Source: Caldilineaceae bacterium
GTDB taxonomy: Bacteria; Chloroflexota; Anaerolineae; Caldilineales; Caldilineaceae
Length of the DNA: 40,907 bases
Assembly: GCA_020845455.1 (NCBI GenBank)
Contig: JADLFO010000349.1
Coordinates: 1-40,907 of the forward strand
Reading direction: 5' to 3'
Part shown: positions 9,729 through 17,149 of the stretch, one piece after another
How the letters are laid out: each line of letters opens with the position of its first letter
Position numbering within the stretch: position 1 is the first letter of the stretch
Position numbers and translations under genes: made by a program
The notes under the pieces: model-generated
What the model was told of the DNA's origin: nothing
The model's database searches: none
Seen by the model: the letters and a program-made list of their open reading frames with translations, nothing else

Positions 9729-11360
9729 CTACAATCGCAGTAAGCGTTTTAGCTGTTCCCAAACAGCCTTGATCTGCGCCAGCCGCGGCGGGGGCACGGA
9801 GTTGCCTGCATAGCGGACTTCGACAAAGGCCTCGGTCAGTTCGCGGATCGCCTCTTGGCCCGCTTCGTCGGCTTCCAGCCGCGCCGCCAGCCGCGGCGCA
9901 TAGTGGAGCGGCGTTTCCGACTCCTGGCGCGGCAACCCCGCTTTGCCGGCGTGGTGCAGGATCGACAGGTAGTAATAGCGGATCTGGCGCTGGGGGTCGA
10001 GGTTGCGCAGCCGCAGCCACCCCGGCAGCCCGCGTGGGCCGTCCTGGCCCTGCGCTTGGCTGCGCGCCAGCGCCGCCCGCAGCCGCGCCGCCTGCCAGCC
10101 CTGGTAGGCGCCGAACAACTGCTGCCAGCGCTCGCGCAGCATCTGCCAAAGCTGTCTGGCCCAGACGAAGGTGAACCCCTTGCCGCTGAAATAGATATAG
10201 GCGGCGTAGCCCAAGAGCAGCGCCGTGAGCAGCCAGAAGACTGCGCCCCCGGCCCAGGGCGGCAGGGCGGATTCGGCGGCGGGCGGCACTTCGGGCATGG
10301 CGGCTTGCTGCGGTGGCGGGGGCGGCGGCGGTGTCTCCGCCGGTTCGCCGGTCAGCCAGGAGACGAACAGCAAAAAGAGCGAAAGGAAAAAGCGGAAGAT
10401 GCCAAAGAGCACAAAATAGACGGTGGTGATGATCGTGGTCAGGATTTGCGCCGGCCAGAAGGTGCCGCCCAGCGGCATCAACGCCGCCACCACGCCGACC
10501 AGCAGGATCAGCAGCAGCGCATAGACGGGCCAGTTGCGCAGCACGCCGGCCGCGCTGGGCGTCTTTTGCAGTGTCCAGCGCGCCCGCTGCAGCGCAAGCT
10601 GCCCCTGGCTGATCAACACCAGCCCCAGCAGAAAATAGACGATGATAGCCGTGATCACGGTGGGGTCGATATGTTGGCGGATGATGCCGAGAAAGCCGTT
10701 CTCCGGCAGTTCGATGCGCGACCCCGCGGCCAAGAGGATCAGCAGGATGCCGCCCGCTACCCAGCGCACCACAAAGCGGCGCAGGATGGCGGGCCGGTCG
10801 GTATAGACAGGCCGCGCCGTGTCCTGCCAGCGGTCGCCAAAGGTGCGCGTCATGTAAAGGTCGTCGGGCTGCAGCGCCATCGCCAGCAGGTCTTCGGTCA
10901 TGCTGGTGGACATGATCCAGGCCAGAAAGACCACCAGCAGCCCGGCCAGAAAATAGCCGTCTAAGAGCGAATCGACCGGGCGCACAAAGAACTGTTCGAT
11001 GCCCGGCCACGCACCCTCCACCAGCCAGATCGAGACACGCGTCACCATGAGGATCAGCGCCAGTTCGGCGGCGCGATAGCCGATGTTGCGTTTGCCGCGC
11101 TGGCCCGGCTGCGCCAGCCAGGTGGTGGTGATGCTGCCGATGACCGAGGCCGCCATGCCGATCACGACCAACAACTGCGTATAGAACGCCGGCAGGTCGG
11201 GCGCAAGACGGCGGATAAAGGCCAAGAGCGCCAGCACCAAACAGCCCGCCATGATGGCGATGATGGCCGGGCGCAACACCGACTGCATCCAGGGCTGGTC
11301 ATAGAGGTCAACCGGGGTCGCTGGGCCGGGATCGATGCTCGTGGTTGGGGTCTCTGCCAT
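9729..11360 (-). CDS. Multi-pass membrane protein with C-terminal DUF4129
   Basis: This 543-residue protein has about nine hydrophobic helices in the first 400 residues, a proline-rich linker (ETPPPPPPP) and a C-terminal cytoplasmic domain with the DUF4129 pattern: RQIRYYYLSILHHAG, then ETPLHYAPRLA. DUF4129 usually occurs in or beside transglutaminase-like membrane proteins in clusters with MoxR and DUF58, as here, but no transglutaminase domain is present in this protein or in the window. ATG 11360 is chosen because GAGG lies 6 bases upstream. The GTG at 11387 falls inside the hairpin element and is disfavoured. It is separated from the DUF58 gene by that element. Confidence 0.82.
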   Translation of the reverse strand: MAETPTTSIDPGPATPVDLYDQPWMQSVLRPAIIAIMAGCLVLALLAFIRRLAPDLPAFYTQLLVVIGMAASVIGSITTTWLAQPGQRGKRNIGYRAAELALILMVTRVSIWLVEGAWPGIEQFFVRPVDSLLDGYFLAGLLVVFLAWIMSTSMTEDLLAMALQPDDLYMTRTFGDRWQDTARPVYTDRPAILRRFVVRWVAGGILLILLAAGSRIELPENGFLGIIRQHIDPTVITAIIVYFLLGLVLISQGQLALQRARWTLQKTPSAAGVLRNWPVYALLLILLVGVVAALMPLGGTFWPAQILTTIITTVYFVLFGIFRFFLSLFLLFVSWLTGEPAETPPPPPPPQQAAMPEVPPAAESALPPWAGGAVFWLLTALLLGYAAYIYFSGKGFTFVWARQLWQMLRERWQQLFGAYQGWQAARLRAALARSQAQGQDGPRGLPGWLRLRNLDPQRQIRYYYLSILHHAGKAGLPRQESETPLHYAPRLAARLEADEAGQEAIRELTEAFVEVRYAGNSVPPPRLAQIKAVWEQLKRLLRL

Positions 11361-11379
11361 AGAAAACCTCGTTTGGGTA

Positions 11380-11662
11380 CTCCCCACTTTGAGTGGGGAG
11401 GGGAAAAACGTTGCCCGCTAGGGCAAAATCTGGTATACTTACACCTAGAGGCAGCAGGATAATAGCCTCAGCCTCGCTCGCACGTTGACAACAGATTATG
11501 TTGCTGGTTTCGACGCCTAAATCCTGCGTCGGGTAAAACATAGTGGGTGTCTCCCAATCGTGCATCTGATGCGGAGGGACGCTCCGCTAGGGCGTCAACG
11601 TAACAGGTTGCTGTATGCGTAGCCCTAGAAGCTCCCCCTGTTTGCAGGGGAGAGTACGTCAC
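11380..11662. mobile_element. Multi-hairpin element resembling an IS200/IS605-type remnant (non-autonomous)
   Basis: This roughly 283-bp non-coding block has stem-loops in a row. They are CTCCCCACT/AGTGGGGAG (11380-11388/11392-11400), TTGCCC/GGGCAA (11411-11416/11421-11426), CAACA/TGTTG (11489-11493/11499-11503), CGACGC/GCGTCG (11511-11516/11526-11531), GCGGAG/CTCCGC (11571-11576/11582-11587), CTAGGGC/GCCCTAG (11587-11593/11622-11628) and CTCCCCCTG/CAGGGGAG (11632-11640/11645-11652). The right boundary, AGAAGCTCCCCC then loop then GGGGAG and TACGTCAC, looks like the right end of IS200/IS605-family elements, where the 3' part of the TnpB guide (omega) RNA lies. The two outer stems are similar and face outward. 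No TnpA or TnpB reading frame exists between them. It interrupts an otherwise tight DUF58-DUF4129 gene pair. The assignment rests on end similarity from memory. Confidence 0.55.
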
Positions 11663-11692
11663 AGGGTTGCTCGCTTTGCTTGGCGGTGAGCG

Positions 11693-12871
11693 CTATACAG
11701 CAGCCAAGTCTTTTTCCCAGATCGTGCGGTGCAGGCGCACGCCCAATTTCTCGCCTTGGGCGCGCATCCGGTCAAAGTCGGGCTGCGCCGCGCAGACCAG
11801 CGCCGCGACATTCGAGCCGCGGCGATACGCGCCGTGCAGCATCCACAGATCGTCTTCGCTCACCTTGGGCACGACGACGACCAGCGTCGTGCCCCATTCG
11901 AGGTCGGCGATGCGCCGCGGCAGCCATTCGGCCAGCGGCTGCGCCACGTCCTGGATCTGAACGCGCGCCAGCGCCGTCAGGATAGCGATCAGATGCCCCT
12001 GGCCTTGGCGGGTGGGGATGGGCAGCGCGGTTGCGCCGGCCACCGAGTCCATACCGTTGGTGATCAGCCCCACCGGCTGGCGCTGGTCGACGACATAGCT
12101 GGCGACCGACGCTGCCACGCTGATGGCCCATTCGCTGGCGCCGACCAGCCCGCTGATAGGGTAGGCCTGGCGGTTGAGGTCCAGCACAATCGCCACGTTG
12201 AGCGCGATCGCCGGCTGAAACTTCTTGACCAAGAGCGTGTCTTCATGGGCGCTGGCCTTCCAGTGGATGCGGCGCATGCTGTCGCCGCTGGCGTAGCCGC
12301 GCACCCCGGCCATGCGGTTGGGGTCTTCAAATAGGCGTTGGCGGCTGGCAAGCACACCAAAGGGCGACCGGCTGGGCAGCCCCAGCGTGTGCAGCGGCAC
12401 GACCTGGGGATAGACCGTCACATAGACCGGGACGGACTCTTGCCAGGAGGCTTCGGCAAAGCCAAAGAGGTCGCCGGTAGTCAGCGTCAAGGGGCCGACG
12501 GGGTAATAGCCGCGACGTTTGCAGTGCAGCACCTCTTCATGTTCAACATGCGACTTGCCGCCCACCGCAATCACGGCGCGATAGCTGTCGACTTCCTTGA
12601 GGTCGAGCGGCACGCGGTCGTCGAGCAGCAGCCAGGGCAGCGGCAGCCAGCTTTTGTTCTCCAGTTGCAGCCGCACGATCAGCCGTTCGCCCACAAAGCC
12701 GCGCATCAGCATGGCGCGCTGCACGCTCAACTTGCGAAAGGCGCGGCGGATCCACCAGTGGCTAAAGACCCAGACGCCCCCCACCACATAGACCAGGTAA
12801 TAGACCCAGTCGAGCCGCAGCAGCGCCGCGATCGCAAAGAGGATCAGAACCGACCAGAAGAGATTGTGCAT
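11693..12871 (-). CDS. DUF58 domain-containing protein
   Basis: This 392-residue protein has two N-terminal transmembrane helices (about 3-18 and 21-38), a beta-rich region, and a von Willebrand-A-like C-terminal part. The DUF58 signature appears as GYASGDSMRRIHWKASA, followed by LNVAIVLDLN, the remnant of a metal-site strand. DUF58 proteins accompany MoxR AAA+ ATPases and are thought to serve in the assembly or maturation of other protein complexes at the membrane. It is the third gene of the MoxR cluster. The last residues (WEKDLAAV) end 31 bp from the hairpin element, and the domain appears complete, so the insertion did not truncate it. Confidence 0.85.
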   Translation of the reverse strand: MHNLFWSVLILFAIAALLRLDWVYYLVYVVGGVWVFSHWWIRRAFRKLSVQRAMLMRGFVGERLIVRLQLENKSWLPLPWLLLDDRVPLDLKEVDSYRAVIAVGGKSHVEHEEVLHCKRRGYYPVGPLTLTTGDLFGFAEASWQESVPVYVTVYPQVVPLHTLGLPSRSPFGVLASRQRLFEDPNRMAGVRGYASGDSMRRIHWKASAHEDTLLVKKFQPAIALNVAIVLDLNRQAYPISGLVGASEWAISVAASVASYVVDQRQPVGLITNGMDSVAGATALPIPTRQGQGHLIAILTALARVQIQDVAQPLAEWLPRRIADLEWGTTLVVVVPKVSEDDLWMLHGAYRRGSNVAALVCAAQPDFDRMRAQGEKLGVRLHRTIWEKDLAAV

Positions 12872-12900
12872 AGCCTATCCCGCACCGCAAAGCTCGTATC

Positions 12901-12935
12901 CCAGAGTCCACGCCCCGGAACTGGGGCGTGGCTGG
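12901..12935. repeat. Strong hairpin between hydrolase and DUF58 genes
   Basis: CCACGCCCC (12908-12916) and GGGGCGTGG (12923-12931) pair perfectly around GGAACT. Outer CCAG/CTGG (12901-12904/12932-12935) extends the stem past a 3-nt bulge. No T-run follows on either strand. It occupies most of the 68-bp gap inside the MoxR cluster and may attenuate transcription or mark RNA processing. Confidence 0.7.
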
Positions 12936-12939
12936 GTGT

Positions 12940-13992
12940 CTAGGGCCGGCGCATCGCCTGCTGTTCGCGCAGCGTGAAGACCACCTCGCGGATGGCCTCC
13001 ACCACGATGTCGGGCCGCGCCAGTTGAATGTGATGGCCGCTGCCTTCGGCGATCACATGTTTGCTGTTGGGTGAAAGCGCCACCAGATCCAATTGCAAAA
13101 GCTGCCATTCCTGTTCAAAATGTTCGCTGACCGCGGGCGGCGCGCCGGGCAGCGAAAAGGCCACTTGGCGGCTGACCACAATCAGGGGGATATTGCCCAG
13201 CCCCGCTAACTGCGCCGCGCGCACCAGGGCCAGGCTTTCTTCCAGCGACTCGGTCTCCTCGATGGCCGTCGCCAGATAGCGGGTCGTCGCCAGGATCGCC
13301 CGATACTCGTCGGCGGCTTCGCCTGTCAACCCGCGCACAGGGATCTGGTCGGGAAACAGCGCCAACAGCCCCGGCGAGCGCAGCAGCGGGAAATTGTGAA
13401 AGAGCGCCAGGATCATCTTGGCGACGCGCAGAAAACCGGGCGAGCCGAGAAACTGCGCCTCATGCAGCGCATCCAAGAGCACCATCCCCGCCACCTCTTC
13501 CGGGTAGCGGTGGGCGTACAAGCGCACGTTCATGCCGCCAAACGAATGGCCGACCATCACATAGGGGCCGGGGATCTCGGCCCGTGTCAGCAGCCGGTGC
13601 AGCTCCTCTACAATCACATCGCTGGTGCGGCGATAGGGGCTGGGGTCACTCCAGCCAAACCCGGCGCGGTCATAGACGCAAACGCGGGTAAAGGTTGCCA
13701 CTTGCGGCTGCACCAGGGTCCATTGCAGCGAAAAGTCGCTGGCGCCCGCTTCCAGGATCACGGTCGGGCGGCCTTCGCCCCGGCAGAGGATGTGCATGCG
13801 ATAGCCATCCATGTCTACTAGTTGGCCGGGGGCCGGATACTGCTGGGCAAGTTTGGAACCGGCGGCCTGCTCCAGATAGCGCAGGAGCGCGGCCAACAAG
13901 AGCAAGACAATCAGCCCGACCGGTAGACTGCGGCTTAGCCACCATAGACGGCCGCGCCGGCGGCGCAGCGGTGGCGGTGTTGTCGGGAGCAT
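12940..13992 (-). CDS. Membrane-anchored alpha/beta hydrolase
   Basis: This 350-residue protein starts with a basic stretch and one transmembrane helix (about 24-40), so the catalytic domain is probably outside the membrane with the N-terminus inside. The alpha/beta-hydrolase core shows an oxyanion region (VILEAG), the nucleophile elbow GHSFGG with S150, and the catalytic histidine in EGSGHHIQLARP near the end. The acid residue is probably in the segment after strand 7 (VVSRQ region) but is not certain. The nearest relatives are generic hydrolases acting on esters or acyl groups; the substrate is unknown. It lies within the MoxR-DUF58-DUF4129 cluster in place of the transglutaminase gene often found there. 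Confidence 0.83.
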   Translation of the reverse strand: MLPTTPPPLRRRRGRLWWLSRSLPVGLIVLLLLAALLRYLEQAAGSKLAQQYPAPGQLVDMDGYRMHILCRGEGRPTVILEAGASDFSLQWTLVQPQVATFTRVCVYDRAGFGWSDPSPYRRTSDVIVEELHRLLTRAEIPGPYVMVGHSFGGMNVRLYAHRYPEEVAGMVLLDALHEAQFLGSPGFLRVAKMILALFHNFPLLRSPGLLALFPDQIPVRGLTGEAADEYRAILATTRYLATAIEETESLEESLALVRAAQLAGLGNIPLIVVSRQVAFSLPGAPPAVSEHFEQEWQLLQLDLVALSPNSKHVIAEGSGHHIQLARPDIVVEAIREVVFTLREQQAMRRP

Positions 13993-14111
13993 AACATCCT
14001 GGCAAGGGCCGGGTCATGCGACAACTTGGTTTGGCAGCGAATGGCCTGCAAAGCGCCGCGCGATCCAGTCCGTTTCAAATGAACACGCAAATCCGGCGCA
14101 TCGGCCACCGG

Positions 14112-15062
14112 CTAAACCTCCCCCAAGCTCAGCGGCGTCTGTTCGACGATTTCGCCGACGATGCGCTGCGCCGTGCGCCCGCGCAGCGCGCTTTCGGGGT
14201 TGACGATACAGCGGTGGGGGAGCGCCAGCGGGGCCAAGGCCTGGATGTCGTCGGGCAGTACATAGTCTCGCCCGGCGATGGCGGCGCGTGCCTGTGCGCC
14301 GCGATAGAGCGCCAGCGCCCCGCGCGGGCTGGCCCCCAAGGTCAGGTCATTGTGTTTGCGCGTGGCCTGGATCAAGGTCACGATATAGCTGCGCAGGGTG
14401 TCGTCGACGCGGATGGCCCAAACCTGTTCGGCCAGGAGCGGGATCTGCGCAGAGTCGGCCACGGGCTGCAGCGTTTCAATCGGATGCCGCCCGCCCAGGT
14501 TACGCAGCATGTCGCCTTCTTGCTCCGCCGACAGATAGCCCAGGCTGGTCTTAAACAGAAAGCGGTCGAGCTGCGCTTCGGGCAGGGGAAACGTGCCCTC
14601 GTACTCGATCGGGTTTTGCGTGGCCAGCACCATGAAGGGTCGTGGCAGGGTGCGCGTCACGCCGTCCACCGTGACCTGGCGCTCGCCCATACATTCCAGC
14701 AGCGCGGCCTGGGCGCGCGGGGTGGCGCGGTTGATCTCGTCGGCCAGCAGGATATTGGTAAAGGCCGGGCCAGGGATAAACTGGAACTGGCGCGTCTCTT
14801 GATTATAGACGCTGACGCCGGTGATGTCGCTGGGCAGCAGGTCGGGGGTGCATTGCAGCCGGCGGAATTCGGCGTTCAGGCTGAGCGACAGGGCGCGCGC
14901 CAGCATGGTTTTGCCCACGCCCGGCACATCTTCGAGCAGGACATGGCCTTCGCACAGCAGGGCAATGATCAGCGTGTCGATGACCTCGGTCTTGCCCACG
15001 ATCACTTGTTCGACATTTTGCCGGATCTGCTGGGCAAACTGCCGGATCTCCTCGATAGCCAA
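14112..15062 (-). CDS. MoxR-family AAA+ ATPase
   Basis: This 316-residue AAA+ protein has Walker A PGVGKT at 47-52, Walker B ILLADE at about 104-109, a sensor 1 region (VLATQNPIEYEGTFPLPEAQLDRF) and the MoxR lid. MoxR ATPases act as chaperones with DUF58/VWA partners, and the partner is encoded two genes downstream here. The start is TTG at 15062, supported by GGAGG five to six bases upstream and by the fit to the family N-terminus; the next in-frame methionine would remove the N-terminal helix. A possible -10 (TAGAAT) lies upstream on the minus strand without a clear -35. Confidence 0.92.
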   Translation of the reverse strand: MAIEEIRQFAQQIRQNVEQVIVGKTEVIDTLIIALLCEGHVLLEDVPGVGKTMLARALSLSLNAEFRRLQCTPDLLPSDITGVSVYNQETRQFQFIPGPAFTNILLADEINRATPRAQAALLECMGERQVTVDGVTRTLPRPFMVLATQNPIEYEGTFPLPEAQLDRFLFKTSLGYLSAEQEGDMLRNLGGRHPIETLQPVADSAQIPLLAEQVWAIRVDDTLRSYIVTLIQATRKHNDLTLGASPRGALALYRGAQARAAIAGRDYVLPDDIQALAPLALPHRCIVNPESALRGRTAQRIVGEIVEQTPLSLGEV

Positions 15063-15129
15063 AGGGTCCTCCGTTCGGGGTGAGAATGGCTCGCTGCACC
15101 ATTCTACCCGATCCGGGTCAGGGATGGCG

Positions 15130-15145
15130 AACCTGGGGCCAGGTT
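15130..15145 (-). terminator. Small hairpin after the SDR gene
   Basis: AACCTG and CAGGTT (15130-15135/15140-15145) form a 6-bp stem with a 4-nt loop, 14 bp beyond the SDR stop codon. There is no T-run, so it is at best a weak terminator between the SDR gene and moxR. Confidence 0.3.
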
Positions 15146-15159
15146 TGGGCCGATCTGGG

Positions 15160-15915
15160 TTAGAACGTAAGCTGGCCGCCGTCGATCACCAGCTGCGCGC
15201 CGGTGATGAAACCCGAATCTTCGGATGCGAGATAGGCCACGGCCGCGGCCACCTCTTCCGGCTCGCCAAAGCGGTTCATGGGGATCTTCTTGGCATATTC
15301 AGCGGCCCAAACCGGGTTGGTGTACGAACGCTGCGTGAGCGGCGTTTTGATCAGCCCGGGGCAGACGCTGTTGACGCGGATGTTGTGCGGTCCCAACTCA
15401 ATCGCCATGGTCATGGTCAGCCCCACCACGCCAAACTTGGAGGCGTTGTAGTGGGCCAGGCTGGCCTCGCCCACCAGCCCGTTGGTTGAGGCCAGGTTGA
15501 CGATGCGCCCTGCGATCTGATGCGCCACCATGTGGCGCGCTATCACCTGGCTGCAGTAGAAGACGCCGGTCAGGTTGACGGCCAAGGTCTTGTCCCACCA
15601 TTCATCGCTGGCCTGCAAAAACGGCTCGCCGTGTGCGATGCCCGCGATGTTGGCGAGCACATGCACCGTGCCATAGCGGGCCAGAGCGGCGGCTAACATG
15701 GCTTCGACAGCGGCGCGGTCGGTCACGTCTGCCTGCACGGCGAGCGCGTCGCCGCCTTGGTCGCGGATGGCGGAGGCGGTGGCTTCAGCGCCGCCGGCGT
15801 TGCGGTCGGCGGCGACCACGGCTGCGCCTTCGCGGCCCAGGCGTGCCGCGGTGGCTGCGCCGATGCCGCCGGCTGCGCCGGTGACGATGGCGACTTGGTT
15901 TTCAAAACGGCGCAT
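15160..15915 (-). CDS. Short-chain dehydrogenase/reductase (FabG-like)
   Basis: This 251-residue classical SDR has the cofactor motif TGAAGGIG near residues 12-19, the NAG-type motif as NIAG, catalytic serine in NLASTNG, the YNASK pair (Tyr and Lys of the active site), and the PG motif VCPGLIKTPL. An aspartate after strand 2 (VVAADRN) favours NAD(H) over NADP(H). It is cytoplasmic and oxidises or reduces a hydroxyl or keto group; the substrate is unknown. AAGGAG lies about 8 bases before ATG 15915. It is co-oriented with moxR but there is no functional link that I can see. Confidence 0.9.
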   Translation of the reverse strand: MRRFENQVAIVTGAAGGIGAATAARLGREGAAVVAADRNAGGAEATASAIRDQGGDALAVQADVTDRAAVEAMLAAALARYGTVHVLANIAGIAHGEPFLQASDEWWDKTLAVNLTGVFYCSQVIARHMVAHQIAGRIVNLASTNGLVGEASLAHYNASKFGVVGLTMTMAIELGPHNIRVNSVCPGLIKTPLTQRSYTNPVWAAEYAKKIPMNRFGEPEEVAAAVAYLASEDSGFITGAQLVIDGGQLTF

Positions 15916-16073
15916 CGGTCAGTCTCCTTGTCGGGTGCGATTGCGCGGGCGGATGGTCGACGGATAGGGCAAGCATAGCCAGAAGTGGGCGAAGCGGCAA
16001 GCGCGCCCCTGCCCAAACGCGCCCAAACAGGCTGTGCGCGGGGTGCCGGAACGGAGGAACAGCCCGGTTCGCT

Positions 16074-16102
16074 TTGACGAGATGGGCCGGATACAGTAAG
16101 AT
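16074..16102 (+). promoter_or_regulatory. Promoter of tRNA-Arg
   Basis: TTGACG (16074-16079) and TAAGAT (16097-16102) are spaced 17 bp and end 16 bp before the tRNA. The same pair and spacing recurs at 23849-23877. Confidence 0.8.
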
Positions 16103-16118
16103 GAGCGGTGCGGCTCGC

Positions 16119-16193
16119 GCCCCCATAGCTCAGAGGATAGAGCAGTGGTGTCCTAAACCATGTGCCCAGGTTCGAGTCCTGGTGGGGGCGCCA
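16119..16193 (+). tRNA. tRNA-Arg (anticodon CCU)
   Basis: A complete cloverleaf can be drawn: acceptor GCCCCCA/TGGGGGC, D-stem GCTC/GAGC, anticodon stem GTGGT/ACCAT with loop GTCCTAA (anticodon CCT, reading AGG), T-stem CCAGG/CCTGG with TTCGAGT loop, discriminator G and encoded CCA at 16191-16193. Loop position 32 is G, which is unusual but tolerated. The PD-(D/E)XK-like gene lies 155 bp downstream; I did not find a second copy of the tRNA 3' end that would mark an integration. Confidence 0.93.
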
Positions 16194-16347
16194 TGGTGCA
16201 AGATAGGGAAGCTCATCTTTTACGATAACCTCTCCACCCCACGGCTACATACATTTCGCTTTGCCTCTGCTTGGGATGCCGTGGTTGGGTGCAACCAGTG
16301 CAGTCACATGCCTTGGCAATAATTAGTTGCATTCCCGTGCTAGGCAT

Positions 16348-16968
16348 ATGAAGACTTTCTTGGAGCAGCATGGTAACAACCTGGGTCGTTTAGATGTTCA
16401 GCGTAAAAACGGTCACGAAGCATTTCACGCTGATGGTCAGGATCTCGGCTTTTCTCTCCTGCAATTTTGGCAGTGGAGCACTTCCGATCTGGTCAGCGAC
16501 ATCACACGGGGCAGGCTTGCCGAGTACATCGTTGCCCATGCCCTGGGGGTCAATACTGAAGGTGTCCGTGACGACTGGGCAGCCTTTGATCTGACGACAC
16601 CATCCGGTATCAAGATCGAGGTCAAGTCTGCGGCGTTTGTCCAGAGTTGGCGGCAGACCCATCTCTCGTCTATTACGTTTCATGTGCCTCGTACCCGAGC
16701 ATGGGATCCAGATACCAACCTGCGCGAGGAGGATGTCCGACGACAGGCTGGCGTTTATGTGTTTGCGTTGCTCTTTCACACGCACAAACCGACTGTAGAC
16801 CCGCTCAACATTGCTCAGTGGCGGTTCTATGTGGTTTCGACGCAGGTTCTCAACGACCGAACGAGAAGTCAACATTCCATCACGCTGCGTTCTCTGGAAA
16901 AGCTGTGTAGCTATGTGGAATACGCAGCACTGAGCGCCGCGGTGGAGGCAGCCGCCGCTGACAGGTGA
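16348..16968 (+). CDS. PD-(D/E)XK nuclease-like protein, family unnamed
   Basis: From ATG 16348 the protein has 206 residues and no membrane segment. A pattern expected of the PD-(D/E)XK nuclease fold is visible: helix glutamate E59 in TRGRLAEYIVAHALG, then D81 in WAAFDL, then E91-x-K93 in GIKIEVKSAA. Related proteins seen in many genomes share the LLQFWQWSTSDLVS and RGRLAEYIVA stretches, but I know no experimental function. A methylase partner, helicase or toxin partner is absent, so it is not a classic restriction pair. GC content and codon choice are lower than in the neighbours and it stands next to a tRNA, both hints of acquisition. ATG 16348 is preferred to TTG 16327 because AGG lies just upstream. 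Confidence 0.65.
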   Translation: MKTFLEQHGNNLGRLDVQRKNGHEAFHADGQDLGFSLLQFWQWSTSDLVSDITRGRLAEYIVAHALGVNTEGVRDDWAAFDLTTPSGIKIEVKSAAFVQSWRQTHLSSITFHVPRTRAWDPDTNLREEDVRRQAGVYVFALLFHTHKPTVDPLNIAQWRFYVVSTQVLNDRTRSQHSITLRSLEKLCSYVEYAALSAAVEAAAADR

Positions 16969-17073
16969 CGCAGTCTGGGAAAACGTTGCCGGACGCCCTT
17001 CGCCCACGCTATGTATCGTTTGGCGTCGAGAGCAGCCATTCGCGCCTTCTATGCTCCTTTTTCGTTCCGCAGA

Positions 17074-17105
17074 ACGTCCGCCAGGGAACGATCCCTGGCG
17101 GACGT
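17074..17105. terminator. Long GC-rich hairpin between convergent genes
   Basis: A perfect 14-bp stem (17074-17087 with 17092-17105) closes on an ACGA tetraloop. It lies between the convergent nuclease-like gene and the CsbD-fusion gene, which suits a shared bidirectional terminator, although neither side has a T-run. Confidence 0.7.
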
Positions 17106-17149
17106 GTGCGGCTCCGGTTGCGGGCCTGGGGGTCGGGTCTCCCCACCGG

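Noticed and set aside
11380-11662. CRISPR array
   Set aside because: The hairpin units differ in sequence and spacing; there is no direct repeat with regular spacers.
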